Positions 47,299 to 55,856 of a stretch of DNA of 64,000 nucleotides are shown here, in pieces; position 1 is the first letter of the stretch, and each line of letters begins with the position of its first letter. The notes under the pieces were generated by a model. That model ran no database searches and was not told where the DNA came from. It saw only the letters and a list, made by a program, of their open reading frames with translations. The position numbers and the translations under genes were made by a program. Origin of the DNA: JAFAYN01 sp963733105 (GTDB lineage: Bacteria; Gemmatimonadota; Gemmatimonadetes; Longimicrobiales; Longimicrobiaceae). The stretch lies in NCBI GenBank assembly GCA_963733105.1, contig CAVTCB010000005.1:124001-188000 (forward strand), read 5' to 3'.

Positions 47299-49263
47299 AT
47301 GCCCAGCATGGCGAAGGAGCCCCCGGCCCAGAAGCCGGCGGCGGGGAAGCCGAAGCGGGAGGAGCCGGCGCGCCCCCGGAGCGAGCCGCGCCACAACCCC
47401 GTCTGGCAGACGCTGGCGACGCACCACCCCGCCGTCCAGGCGAAGCTGGCCGTCGGCCGTCCCGGCGACGCCGCCGAAGCCGAGGCCGACCGCGTCGCCG
47501 AGCAGGTGACGCGCGAGCCCTCGCCCGCCGCGCAGCGGGGCGCCGTGGCGCCCCGGCCGGTGCAGGTGCACCGCCGCGCCGCGGCCGGCTCGCGGGACAC
47601 GGGGGCCTCCGCGCCCGCGGGGCTGGGACGCGGCCTCGGCGCCGGGCGGCCGCTGGAGCCGTCCGTGCGCGCCGAGATGGAGCCGCGCTTCGGGGAGGAC
47701 TTCGGACACGTGCGCGTGCACACGGGGGCGGCGGCCGCGGAATCGGCGGAGTCGCTGGACGCGCTGGCCTACACGGCGGGGCGCGACGTGGTGTTCGGGG
47801 AGCGGCAGTACGCGCCGGGGACGCTGGAGGGGCGGCGGCTCCTGGCGCACGAGCTGACGCACGTGGTGCAGCAGGGGCGGGGCGGAGCCGGTCCGGGCGT
47901 GCTGGTGCAGCGGAAGGCGAAGGCCGTCCGCTTCCAGGACGAGCCGACCCTGGACAAGATCTCCGAGGGGAAGAAGAAGCTGAAGGAGGGCGACGTGGGC
48001 GAGGCCGTCGTCCGGGTCACCATCGCGCTGCACGAGCTGGGGCACTACCTCATCGACATCATCGACGAGGCGTTCCACCCGGTGCTCACCGCCGCCGTCG
48101 AGCGCTACCAGACCGCCAAGGGCCTCACCGGCAAGGTGCCCGTCGGCGTCGTGGAGCAGAAGACCTTCACGGAGCTGGACAGCGACTTCTCCACCGCCTT
48201 CACGGTGGAGCGCGACGTCCTGAGCAAGCAGAAGTCCCCCGACCTCACCAAGCACACGCAGACCCTCAACGACGAGGAGCGGAAGGCCGTCGCCAGGGCG
48301 GTCTCCACCGAGCCGCAGGCGAATCCCGTCACCGGCAAGCTGCCCAAGTTCAAGCCCAGCATCCCGGGCAAGGGCACCTACGACGCCCGGCTGCGCGCCA
48401 TCGTGGACGCGGAGATCGTCAGCCAGTACAACTCCATGGGGAAGGGGAAGGCGGCGGACCACGCGGACCCGACCAAGCTGTACGACTGGGCGGGGATCGA
48501 GGGGATCGCCGTGGAGTCCCAGAAGGCCGTGGACTCGGTGTTCGGCGAGTACACCAAGGGGCGGGCCGTGGCGCCCGCGCCCCTCAAGCACGGCGTGAAC
48601 ATCTTCGACGCCTGGGACGACAAGGTCAGCCAGCTGTCCGCCGGGGGGAAAGCCAAGGAGGACAGCTCCGCGGAGTGGAGGGTGGAGAAGATCCTCACCG
48701 GCGACGACGCCGTGAAGGCGCTCGACGCGGAGCACGGGGCCATCCAGTCGCGCGCCGCCGAGGCGCTGATCGTCGACAAGGTCAAGACCGACATGGTCGC
48801 CAAGTACCGCACCGAGCTCATCGAGACGCACAAGGGGTGGCCCGGCTACGCGTCGGGCGGGAAGATCTTCATCCAGGTGTTCCAGGCCGCCACCGACGCG
48901 GGGAAGCGGAAGGACATGTGGGACTTCTACCAGACGTTCATCCACGAGTACATCCACACCCTGGAGCACGCGGACCACGTCGCGTACCGCGGGGGATTGG
49001 GCCAGCAGAAGGGCGGCTTCACCCTGCGCGAGGGCACCACCGACTACTTCACCAAGATCGTCTGGAACAGCATCACCATCGACGACGCCCTGCGGAAGAC
49101 CATCGAGGGGCCCTTCCACGACCCCCTGATCAAGACCCCCATCCCGGGGCTCAACACCTACGACGAGTCGGAGAACGCCGAGAAGCTGGCCGGCGTGGTG
49201 GGGATACGGAACGTGGCGGCGGCGTTCTTCCTGGGGAAGGTGGACCTGATCGGGAAGAAGTGA
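47299..49263 (+). CDS. DUF4157 protein with two zincin motifs
   Basis: 654 residues from ATG 47299 (GGAG upstream; a second ATG at 47308). After a basic disordered N-terminus, DUF4157 spans about 120-195 (LEPSVRAEMEPRFGEDFGHV, RVHTGAAAAESAESLDALAY, then RLLAHELTHVVQQG with HExxH). A peptidoglycan-binding-like unit follows at about 235-310. The C-terminal ~350 residues end in a second metalloprotease-like site, FIHEYIHTLEHADH, with REGTTDYFTKIVW downstream supplying a possible third ligand. DUF4157 proteins are repeatedly found as cargo or effectors of extracellular contractile injection systems; no such system is in this window. No signal peptide. The next gene starts 1 nt later. Confidence 0.85.
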   Translation: MPSMAKEPPAQKPAAGKPKREEPARPRSEPRHNPVWQTLATHHPAVQAKLAVGRPGDAAEAEADRVAEQVTREPSPAAQRGAVAPRPVQVHRRAAAGSRDTGASAPAGLGRGLGAGRPLEPSVRAEMEPRFGEDFGHVRVHTGAAAAESAESLDALAYTAGRDVVFGERQYAPGTLEGRRLLAHELTHVVQQGRGGAGPGVLVQRKAKAVRFQDEPTLDKISEGKKKLKEGDVGEAVVRVTIALHELGHYLIDIIDEAFHPVLTAAVERYQTAKGLTGKVPVGVVEQKTFTELDSDFSTAFTVERDVLSKQKSPDLTKHTQTLNDEERKAVARAVSTEPQANPVTGKLPKFKPSIPGKGTYDARLRAIVDAEIVSQYNSMGKGKAADHADPTKLYDWAGIEGIAVESQKAVDSVFGEYTKGRAVAPAPLKHGVNIFDAWDDKVSQLSAGGKAKEDSSAEWRVEKILTGDDAVKALDAEHGAIQSRAAEALIVDKVKTDMVAKYRTELIETHKGWPGYASGGKIFIQVFQAATDAGKRKDMWDFYQTFIHEYIHTLEHADHVAYRGGLGQQKGGFTLREGTTDYFTKIVWNSITIDDALRKTIEGPFHDPLIKTPIPGLNTYDESENAEKLAGVVGIRNVAAAFFLGKVDLIGKK

Positions 49264-49264
49264 C

Positions 49265-49768
49265 ATGGACGACTGCGAGCGGAGCGTCGAGCGGTTCCTG
49301 CGGAGGGAGCTGGCGGAGTGGACCGGGCTGGCGCCGGACTGCGCGGAGGAAGAGCTGGCCGGCCGCCTCCCCTTCCGGGAGGGGCACGGCGTCGCCCGCA
49401 TGGGCGCACGCCCGGTGGAGTACGCCTTCCGCGTGCTTCCCCGCGAGGGCTTCCGCGAGGGGGTGTTCTTCCACTTCCGCGACGGCCGGCTGGCCTTCGT
49501 GGCCTGCGACTACTGGTCCCTCGACCCGGGGGAGAGCGCCGCGCTCCTGCGGGAGCTGGGGGAGCCCCCGCACCGGCTGGAGCTGTGCTGGAAGGGCGAG
49601 GTCATGGCGGACGCCGAGCGGGTGTATCCCGGCCGGGGGATCGCCGTGGGGGTGATCCCGGCCACCGGGCTGGTGGCGCGGCTGGCGGTGTTCCCCCCCT
49701 GCACCCTGGCCGAGTACGAGGAGCGCTACCGCAGCACCGAGCCGGCGCGGGAGTTCCGGGAGCGGTAG
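49265..49768 (+). CDS. Small protein paired with the DUF4157 gene
   Basis: 167 residues, ATG 49265 directly after the previous stop. The sequence is acidic-aromatic with mixed alpha/beta character (ECSVERFLRRELAEW-like start, YAFRVLPREGFREGVFFHFR, LAFVACDYWSLDPGE) and no signal or membrane segment. I recognise no domain. The 1-nt spacing to a putative toxin/protease gene suggests an immunity protein, chaperone or loading partner, but this rests on position only. Confidence 0.6.
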   Translation: MDDCERSVERFLRRELAEWTGLAPDCAEEELAGRLPFREGHGVARMGARPVEYAFRVLPREGFREGVFFHFRDGRLAFVACDYWSLDPGESAALLRELGEPPHRLELCWKGEVMADAERVYPGRGIAVGVIPATGLVARLAVFPPCTLAEYEERYRSTEPAREFRER

Positions 49769-49859
49769 CGCGCGCAACTCTTTCGCGCCTGGAGGGTAGC
49801 TGCTGGCCGCGGTACCCTCGCGCCGTCCCCTCTCCACACCCGCACGCGGAGTCCGTTCC

Positions 49860-50312
49860 ATGCGCCGTCCGTTCCTGCTCGCCGCCCTCCTCGTCCTCCT
49901 GACCGCCACCGCCGGGCTCGCCCAGCAGGGCCCGTCCGCGGCCTCCGGCGACGAAGCCGGGGTGCGCGCCGCCCTGGAGCACTACCTCCAGGGGCATGCC
50001 ACCGGCGACGGCGCCCACTTCCGCCTGGCGTTCCACCCCGAAGCCAAGCTCTTCTGGATCCGCGACGGCCAGCTCATGCAGCGCACCAGCGAGGAGTACA
50101 TCGCCGGGGCCTCCGGGCGCCCCGCCGCCGACGAGGCGCAGCGCCGCCGGCGCATCGTGGACGTCCGCGTCAGCGGGACCGCCGCCTCGGCCGTCGTGGA
50201 GCTGGACTACCCCGCCACCCGCTTCGTCGACTACATGTCGCTGGTCAAGGTGGGCGACAGCTGGAAGATCATCAACAAGACCTTCTACTCCGAGCCGAAG
50301 CCCCGCCCGTAG
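49860..50312 (+). CDS. Secreted NTF2-like (SnoaL/DUF4440-type) protein
   Basis: 150 residues. Signal peptide RRPFLLAALLVLLTATAGLA with cleavage near AQQ. The mature part is a cone-shaped NTF2-like fold: GVRAALEHYLQGHATGDGAH, FRLAFHPEAKLFWIRDG, AASAVVELDYPATRFVDYMS, LVKVGDSWKIINKTFYSEPK. This matches the putative lumazine-binding/nuclear-transport-factor-2 family. It is probably periplasmic and may bind a small ligand or act as a simple enzyme; there is no catalytic assignment. Stands alone. Confidence 0.8.
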   Translation: MRRPFLLAALLVLLTATAGLAQQGPSAASGDEAGVRAALEHYLQGHATGDGAHFRLAFHPEAKLFWIRDGQLMQRTSEEYIAGASGRPAADEAQRRRRIVDVRVSGTAASAVVELDYPATRFVDYMSLVKVGDSWKIINKTFYSEPKPRP

Positions 50313-50320
50313 CGCCGGCC

Positions 50321-50956
50321 ATGCCCGGGCTCCCCGACAGCTCCACGCACCCCGCCGGCCCGTCTTCGAGACCGCGCGCCTGGTGGCGCGCGAGATGTCG
50401 CCGGACGACCTGGACTTCGTGGCGGAGATGCTCGCCGACCCCGAGGTCATGCGCTTCTACCCCAAGCGCCTCACCCGCGAGGAGGCCGGGGAGTGGCTGG
50501 AGCGGCAGCTCCGGCGCCACGCGCGACCACGCCTTCCACGCGCTGGGCTTCCCGCGCGTGATCTCGCTGATCCGCCCCGAGAACCTCCCCTCGCAGGGCG
50601 TGGCGCGGAAGCTCGGGATGGCGCCCGAGCGCACCACCACCCACGCCGGATACGAGCACATGGTCTTCGCCGTCGCCCGCGCCGGGCGTCCTCCGCTGGG
50701 GCTGGAGTCCGGGACGGTCCGGGTGGCGTCCTACGACCCCGCCTGGCCGGCGCTCTTCGCGGCCGAGGCCGGCCGCATCGCCGCGGCGGCCGGGGCCCTC
50801 CCGCTCCGGCTGGAGCACGTGGGGAGCACCTCCGTGCCCGGGCTCGCCGCCAAGCCCATCCTGGACGTTCTGGCGGGGCGCCCCCCCGGCGCGCCGCTCG
50901 CCCCCTACGTGGAGGCGCTCCGCCGCGTCCTGGAGCGCGCCCGGTCCAACCCCTGA
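50321..50956 (+). pseudogene. Broken GNAT acetyltransferase - GrpB composite
   Basis: Two genes run together, each missing its middle. The GNAT start (PVFETARLVAREMSPDDLDF, LADPEVMRFYPKRLTREEAG) is in another frame from ATG 50321; after QLRRHA it jumps at about 50520 to DHAFHALGFPRVISLIRPEN, the C-terminal third, so ~60 residues including the acetyl-CoA loop are absent. Next comes a GrpB/UPF0157 N-terminus (VASYDPAWPALFAAEAGRI, LRLEHVGSTSVPGLAAKPIL), which after YVEALRR jumps near 50920 to a normal-looking C-terminus VLERARSNP; ~90 residues are absent. Either real decay or two collapsed regions in the assembly. Confidence 0.7.
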
Positions 50957-50959
50957 AGC

Positions 50960-51802
50960 ATGGAACCCCTTGCTCCCATCGACACCACCGGGCTCTTCCC
51001 GCCCCTGCACGACGCGCTCGTCGCCCTCCTCCGCGGCCTGTCCCCGGAAGAGTGGGAGCGCCCCACCGTGGCCGGCGCCTGGCGCGTGCGCGACGTGGCG
51101 GCCCACCTCCTGGACGGCGACCTGCGCACCCTCTCCGCCTACCGCGACGGGCACTCCCCGCCCCCTTCGGAGCCGATCCGCGGCTACGGCGACCTGGTGC
51201 GCTTCCTGGACGGGCTGAACGCCGGCTGGGTGGCCGCGGCGGAGCGGCTGAGCCCCCGCGTGCTGACCGGGCTGCTGGAGTGGAGCGGGCCCGGGGCCGC
51301 CGCCGCCCTCGCCTCCCGCGCGCCCGACTCCGAGGCGGTCTACCCCGTGGCGTGGGCGGGCGAGGAGCGCTCCGAGCACTGGATGGACGTGGGGCGGCAC
51401 TACACCGAGCGCTGGCACCACCAGATGCAGGTGCGCGACGCCGTGGGCGCGCCGCTCCTCCTGGGAGACCCCTGGCTGCGCCCCCTCCTCGACCTGTCCG
51501 TGCGCGCGCTCCCCCACGCCTACGCCTCCGTCCCCGCCCCCGACGGCGCCGCGCTGGTGCTGCGCGTGGCGGGAGAGGGCGGCGCGGGCGGCGCCTGGTC
51601 GCTGGTGCGGGAGCGCGGCGCGTGGCGCCTCCTCGGCGGGGAGGCGCCGGAGCCCACCACCGTGGTCCGCCTGGACGCCGACGCCGCGTGGCGGCTCCTC
51701 TACAACGCGCTCCCCGCCCGGGCGGCCCGGGAGCGGGCCGTGGTGACGGGCGACGCGGAGCTGGCGGAGCCCCTCTTCGCCACCCGTTCCGTGATGGTGT
51801 GA
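50960..51802 (+). CDS. Maleylpyruvate isomerase-family mycothiol-dependent enzyme
   Basis: 280 residues. The MDMPI N-terminal (DinB-like four-helix) domain starts LHDALVALLRGLSPEEWERP with TVAGAWRVRDVAAHLLDGDL, whose His is a metal ligand; EHWMDVGRHYTERWHHQMQV supplies the further metal-binding residues. The C-terminal alpha/beta domain (DGAALVLRVAGEG..., ATVVRLDADAAWRLL-like) ends at TGA 51800-51802. Family members are thiol-dependent isomerases or transferases. Gemmatimonadota are not known mycothiol users, so the cofactor is uncertain. Starts 3 nt after the GrpB remnant. Confidence 0.8.
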   Translation: MEPLAPIDTTGLFPPLHDALVALLRGLSPEEWERPTVAGAWRVRDVAAHLLDGDLRTLSAYRDGHSPPPSEPIRGYGDLVRFLDGLNAGWVAAAERLSPRVLTGLLEWSGPGAAAALASRAPDSEAVYPVAWAGEERSEHWMDVGRHYTERWHHQMQVRDAVGAPLLLGDPWLRPLLDLSVRALPHAYASVPAPDGAALVLRVAGEGGAGGAWSLVRERGAWRLLGGEAPEPTTVVRLDADAAWRLLYNALPARAARERAVVTGDAELAEPLFATRSVMV

Positions 51803-51868
51803 CCCCCGGGGCGGGCCGTCTTCTTGCGTCGGCGCCGCGGACCACACACACCCCGGAGGAGGGCGAAC

Positions 51869-52294
51869 ATGGCGCAGGCGAGATCCGGTGACACCGTGCG
51901 GGTGCACTACACGGGGCGGCTGGACGACGGGAGCACCTTCGACAGCTCGCAGGGGCGCGAGCCGCTGGAGTTCACGCTCGGCGAGGGGCAGGTGATCCCC
52001 GGCTTCGAGGACGGCGTCGAGGGGATGAGCCCCGGCGAGGAGAAGACCGTCACCATCCCCGCCGACCAGGCGTACGGCGCGCGGCGCGACGAGATGATGC
52101 TGGTGGTGGAGCGCGCCCAGTTCCCGGACCACATCCGCCCCGAAGTGGGTCAGCAGCTCCAGATGAGCCAGGACGGCCAGGTCGCCGTCGTCACCATCGT
52201 GGACGTCGACGACGAGAGCGTCACGCTGGACGCGAACCACCCGCTGGCGGGGGAGGACCTGACCTTCGACCTGCGCCTGGTGGAGATCGTCTGA
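51869..52294 (+). CDS. FKBP-type peptidyl-prolyl isomerase (SlyD-like)
   Basis: 141 residues, GGAGGAGGG upstream of ATG 51869. The FKBP half-site GDTVRVHYTGRLDDGSTFDS and LGEGQVIPGFEDGVEGMSPG is followed by the IF (insert-in-flap) domain (AYGARRDEMMLVVERAQFPD) and the return of the FKBP fold (NHPLAGEDLTFDLRLVEI). There is no His-rich tail as in E. coli SlyD. It catalyses prolyl cis/trans isomerisation and holds unfolded chains in the cytoplasm. Repeat copy 2 begins 18 nt after its stop. Confidence 0.93.
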   Translation: MAQARSGDTVRVHYTGRLDDGSTFDSSQGREPLEFTLGEGQVIPGFEDGVEGMSPGEEKTVTIPADQAYGARRDEMMLVVERAQFPDHIRPEVGQQLQMSQDGQVAVVTIVDVDDESVTLDANHPLAGEDLTFDLRLVEIV

Positions 52295-52311
52295 TCCGGT
52301 TTGCGGGACGG

Positions 52312-52452
52312 TGGGTTTGGGCGTGCCCCCGCTGGCGCGGGGTCGGGCTGCGGCTCCGTAGGGAACGATACAACCGTTCCCAACGGAGTCGAGCCCCGGC
52401 AAACCGCGCCGGGTCTCGCCCCTTCGGGCTCGCATCCCTCACGCAACTTCTT
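52312..52452 (+). repeat. Structured intergenic element, copy 2
   Basis: Second copy. The variable stem is GGGAACG/CGTTCCC around ATACAAC; the second stem is CCCGGC/GCCGGG around AAACCGC. The flanks CTCCGT/ACGGAG and the GCCCCTTCGGGC hairpin are unchanged. The trailing hairpin of the other copies is degenerate here (CCCCTATCCCCTTGCGGGGGAT). Confidence 0.8.
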
Positions 52453-52725
52453 CCCCTGCCTGTGGCTTCGTGGTTGTCGTGCTCCCCTATCCCCTTGCGG
52501 GGGATCGAGCTCCGGCGGGAGGAACTGTCCGGGGCAGCCACCGCGCGCCCCCACCCGGCTCGCCTCGGGCTCGCCACCCTCCCCCGTTCCGGGGGAGGGG
52601 CATCTCCACGCTGGCATCCGGCCGTTCAGTCCGCGCAGGCGGACTTCGTGCCGTTGTTGCAGCGAATTCATTCGCCCGGCGCGGCGCGGCGAGGCCCCCC
52701 CCCCCGAACCCCGCCCCGTCACGCA
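52453..52725. other. Gap before the DUF5996 gene
   Basis: About 270 bp without a gene. It holds a GC-rich hairpin near 52579-52602 (CCTCCCCCGTTCCGGGGGAGG), a CGAATTCATTCG sequence (52663-52674), and an uninterrupted run of 11 C at 52695-52705. I see nothing else. Confidence 0.4.
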
Positions 52726-52755
52726 TTGGCCCCGCGTCGGACGAGCACCTATCTT
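52726..52755 (+). promoter_or_regulatory. Bacteroidetes-type promoter of the DUF5996 gene
   Basis: TTGG at 52726-52729, 20-bp spacer, TATCTT at 52750-52755. It resembles the TTTG/TAnnTT pattern seen before mprF. The GTG start follows 41 bp later with GGGAGGAG as ribosome-binding site. Confidence 0.45.
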
Positions 52756-52795
52756 CCTCCCGAGTCCATCAAAACACCGCCGCAGGGAGGAGCAC

Positions 52796-53731
52796 GTGAG
52801 CGTTCACGGGGAAGAGGCCTGGCCGGCGCTGCCGCTCGCCGAGTGGAGCGACACCCGCGACACCCTCCACATGTGGACCCAGGTGGTGGGGAAGGTGCGG
52901 ATGGCGCTCACCCCCGCCGTGAACCACTGGTGGCACGTCCCGCTCTACGTCAGCGCGCGCGGGCTCACCACCTCCTCCATCCCGTACGGCCGCGGCGCCT
53001 TCGAGATGGAGTTCGACTTCCTGGAGCACCGCCTCCGCGTCGACAGCTGCGACGGCGGCCGGCGGAGCCTCCCCCTGGAGCCGCGCTCCGTCGCCCACTT
53101 CCACCGCGAGGTCGTGGACACCCTCCGCGGGCTGGGGATCGAGGCGCCCATCTGGACCACCCCCGTCGAGGTGGCCGACCCCGTCCCCTTCGAGGAGGAC
53201 CACCTCCACGCCTCCTACGACCCGGAGTACGCCCGGCGCTTCTTCCGCGCCCTGCTCCAGGCCGACCGGCTCCTCAAGGAGTTCCGCTCCGGCTTCCTGG
53301 GGAAGTGCAGCCCCTCCCACTTCTTCTGGGGGAGCTTCGACCTCGCCGTCACCCGCTTCTCCGGGCGCCGCGCCCCCGAGCACCCCGGCGGCATCCCCGG
53401 CCTCGCCGACCGGGTCACGCGCGAGGCGTACTCGCACGAGGTGAGCAGCGCCGGGTGGTGGCCCGGGGGCGGCCCCTTCCCGGACGCCGCCTTCTACGCC
53501 TACATGTACCCCGCCCCCGAAGGGTACGGGGACGCCCCCGTGCGCCCGGACGCCGCGCTCTGGCTCCCCGACGCGGGCGAGTTCGTCCTCCCCTACGACG
53601 CCGTCCGCGCCTCCCCCGACCCCGACGGCGCCGTGCTCGCCTTCCTGCACGACAGCTACGCCGCCGGCGCCGGACTGGCCGGGTGGGACCGCGCCGCGCT
53701 GGAGCGGAACCCCGCGCCCGCCGCCCGGTAA
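52796..53731 (+). CDS. DUF5996 family protein
   Basis: 311 residues from GTG 52796. Conserved family stretches: WPALPLAEWSDTRDTLHMWT, KVRMALTPAVNHWWHVPLYV, YGRGAFEMEFDFLEHRLRV, FRSGFLGKCSPSHFFWGSFD, LAVTRFSGRRAPEHPGG. DUF5996 is widespread in soil bacteria; its function is not established. It is soluble with no signal peptide, and the many conserved Trp/His residues suggest an enzyme or metal site. Followed after 59 bp by the M13 peptidase gene. Confidence 0.88.
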   Translation: MSVHGEEAWPALPLAEWSDTRDTLHMWTQVVGKVRMALTPAVNHWWHVPLYVSARGLTTSSIPYGRGAFEMEFDFLEHRLRVDSCDGGRRSLPLEPRSVAHFHREVVDTLRGLGIEAPIWTTPVEVADPVPFEEDHLHASYDPEYARRFFRALLQADRLLKEFRSGFLGKCSPSHFFWGSFDLAVTRFSGRRAPEHPGGIPGLADRVTREAYSHEVSSAGWWPGGGPFPDAAFYAYMYPAPEGYGDAPVRPDAALWLPDAGEFVLPYDAVRASPDPDGAVLAFLHDSYAAGAGLAGWDRAALERNPAPAAR

Positions 53732-53790
53732 GAGGAGTCCGTTCCCACACTTCGCACGTCCCCGTACCACCGACCCGATCCACGAGCCCA

Positions 53791-55845
53791 ATGCATTCGA
53801 ACAAGCGTTCGTTCACACCGTGGGTCGCGGGCGCCCTCGGCGCCTTCCTCCTCGCGGGGAGCCTCCCGGCGCAGCAGGGCAGCCCCTACGCCCCCTTCGG
53901 CGTCGACACCGCCGGGATGGACCGCACCGTCCGCCCGCAGGACGACTTCTTCCGCTACGTCAACGGGAGCTGGCTGCGGAACACCCCGATCCCCAGCGAC
54001 CGCTCCAACCACGGCACCTTCAGCATCCTCGCCGACGAGAGCGCCCGGGTGATCCGCGCCATCGTCGAGGAGGCCGCCGCCGCGCCCAACCGCGCGCGCG
54101 GCTCCGACCTCCAGAAGGTGGGCGACTTCTACGCCAGCTACATGGACACCGCGCGCATCGAGCGGCTCGGCCTCCAGCCGCTCCGCGCCGAGCTGGCCCG
54201 CATCGCCGCCGTGCGCGGCAAGGCCGCCCTCCCCGAGACCTTCGCGCACCTCCAGGGGCTGGGCGTGCAGGTGCCCTTCGGCGCCGCCGTCAGGCAGGAC
54301 GCCAGGAACGCCGCCGTCTACGCCCTCGTCGTGAGCCAGAGCGGGCTGGGGCTCCCCGACCGCGGCTACTACTTCGGCCAGGAGCCGCGCTTCGCCGAGG
54401 CGCGCGCCGCCTACCAGACGTACGCCGAGACCCTCCTGCGCCTGGCCGGCCAGCCCGACCCCGCCGGGGCCGCCCGGAACATCCTGGCGCTGGAGACCTC
54501 GCTCGCGCAGGCGCACTGGGAGCGCGCCCGCAGCCGCGACCGCGAGGCCACCTACAACCGCTTCACCCCCACCCGGCTGGACTCGCTCACCCCCAACTTC
54601 TCGTGGGCGGGCTACCTCCGGGCCGCCGGCGCCCCCGCCGGCACCGCCGCCGTCATCGTCTCGCAGCCGGACTACTTCCAGGTCATGGACCGCACCCTCG
54701 GGCAGGTCCCGCTGGAGAGCTGGAAGCAGTACATGACCTTCAAGCTGCTGGACGCCTACGCCGACGAGATGAGCCGCGCCTTCGACCAGGCCAAGTTCGC
54801 CTTCGCCGACCGCACGCTCCGCGGGCTGGAGCAGCAGAGCCCGCGCTGGCAGCGCGGCGTGGAGGCCGTGGAGGGGTCGCTGGGCTTCATGGCCGGGCGC
54901 ATGTACGCCGAGCGCACCTTCACGCCCGAGAAGAAGGCGCGGATGCAGCAGCTCGTCGGCAACCTGCTCTCCGCCTTCCGCCAGGGGATCGACGAGCTGG
55001 AGTGGATGAGCCCCGACACCCGGACCCGGGCCAAGGAGAAGCTGTCGCGCATCAACGTCAAGATCGGCTACCCCGACAAGTGGATGGACTACACCGCTCT
55101 GGAGGTGCGCCCCGGCGACGCCGTGGGCAACCAGATGCGCGCGGCCGGGTTCGCCTTCCGGCGGCAGATGGGGCGGATCGGGAAGCCGGTGGACCGCACC
55201 GAGTGGGGGATGACCCCGCAGACGGTGAACGCGTACTACAACGCGAACATGAACGAGATCGTGTTCCCGGCCGCCATCCTGCAGCCGCCGTTCTTCAACC
55301 CCGACGCCGACGACGCCGTCAACTACGGGGGGATCGGCGGGGTGATCGGGCACGAGATCAGCCACGGCTTCGACGACCAGGGGCGCCGCTCCGACGGCGA
55401 GGGGAACCTGCGCGACTGGTGGGGCGAGACCGACAACGCCGCCTTCCAGCAGCGGGCCGACGCGCTGGTGGCGCAGTACGGGGCGCTCAGCCCGCTGGAG
55501 GGGGTCAACGTCAACGGCCGCTTCACCCTGGGCGAGAACATCGGGGACGTGAGCGGGCTCGCCGTCGCCTACAAGGCGTACCGGCTCTCGCTGGGGGGGC
55601 GGGAGGCGCCGGTCGTCGGCGGCTTCACCGGCGACCAGCGGTTCTTCATGGGGTGGGCGCAGGTGTGGCGCCGCCGGTACCGGGACGCGGACCTGCGCCA
55701 GCGCATCCTGACCGATCCGCACTCGCCTGCCGAGTTCCGGACCAACGGCGTGCTGCGGAACATGCCGCAGTTCTACGCCGCGTTCGGGGTGAAGGAGGGG
55801 GACGCGATGTACCTTCCCGCCGAGAAGCGCGTCAAGATCTGGTAG
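53791..55845 (+). CDS. M13-family (neprilysin-like) metallopeptidase
   Basis: 684 residues from ATG 53791, the first after a signal-like FTPWVAGALGAFLLAGSLPA. Peptidase_M13_N covers about 45-420 (MDRTVRPQDDFFRYVNGSWL). The C-terminal catalytic domain has YYNANMNEIVFPAAILQPPF, the zinc site GVIGHEISHGFDDQGRRSDG (HExxH), and the third ligand GENIGDVSGLAVAYKAY (ExxxD), ending with the family's KRVKIW. It is exported and cleaves small peptides outside the cytoplasm. It may be lipid-free periplasmic. Repeat copy 3 begins 11 nt after its stop. Confidence 0.95.
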   Translation: MHSNKRSFTPWVAGALGAFLLAGSLPAQQGSPYAPFGVDTAGMDRTVRPQDDFFRYVNGSWLRNTPIPSDRSNHGTFSILADESARVIRAIVEEAAAAPNRARGSDLQKVGDFYASYMDTARIERLGLQPLRAELARIAAVRGKAALPETFAHLQGLGVQVPFGAAVRQDARNAAVYALVVSQSGLGLPDRGYYFGQEPRFAEARAAYQTYAETLLRLAGQPDPAGAARNILALETSLAQAHWERARSRDREATYNRFTPTRLDSLTPNFSWAGYLRAAGAPAGTAAVIVSQPDYFQVMDRTLGQVPLESWKQYMTFKLLDAYADEMSRAFDQAKFAFADRTLRGLEQQSPRWQRGVEAVEGSLGFMAGRMYAERTFTPEKKARMQQLVGNLLSAFRQGIDELEWMSPDTRTRAKEKLSRINVKIGYPDKWMDYTALEVRPGDAVGNQMRAAGFAFRRQMGRIGKPVDRTEWGMTPQTVNAYYNANMNEIVFPAAILQPPFFNPDADDAVNYGGIGGVIGHEISHGFDDQGRRSDGEGNLRDWWGETDNAAFQQRADALVAQYGALSPLEGVNVNGRFTLGENIGDVSGLAVAYKAYRLSLGGREAPVVGGFTGDQRFFMGWAQVWRRRYRDADLRQRILTDPHSPAEFRTNGVLRNMPQFYAAFGVKEGDAMYLPAEKRVKIW

Positions 55846-55856
55846 GTTTTGGACGA

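Noticed and set aside
47251..49401. 716-codon minus-strand frame over the DUF4157 gene
   Set aside because: Antisense shadow; the plus strand has recognised domains and a ribosome-binding site.
52462..53790. In-frame upstream extension of the M13 peptidase
   Set aside because: It covers the DUF5996 gene in another frame; the signal peptide right after ATG 53791 fixes the start.
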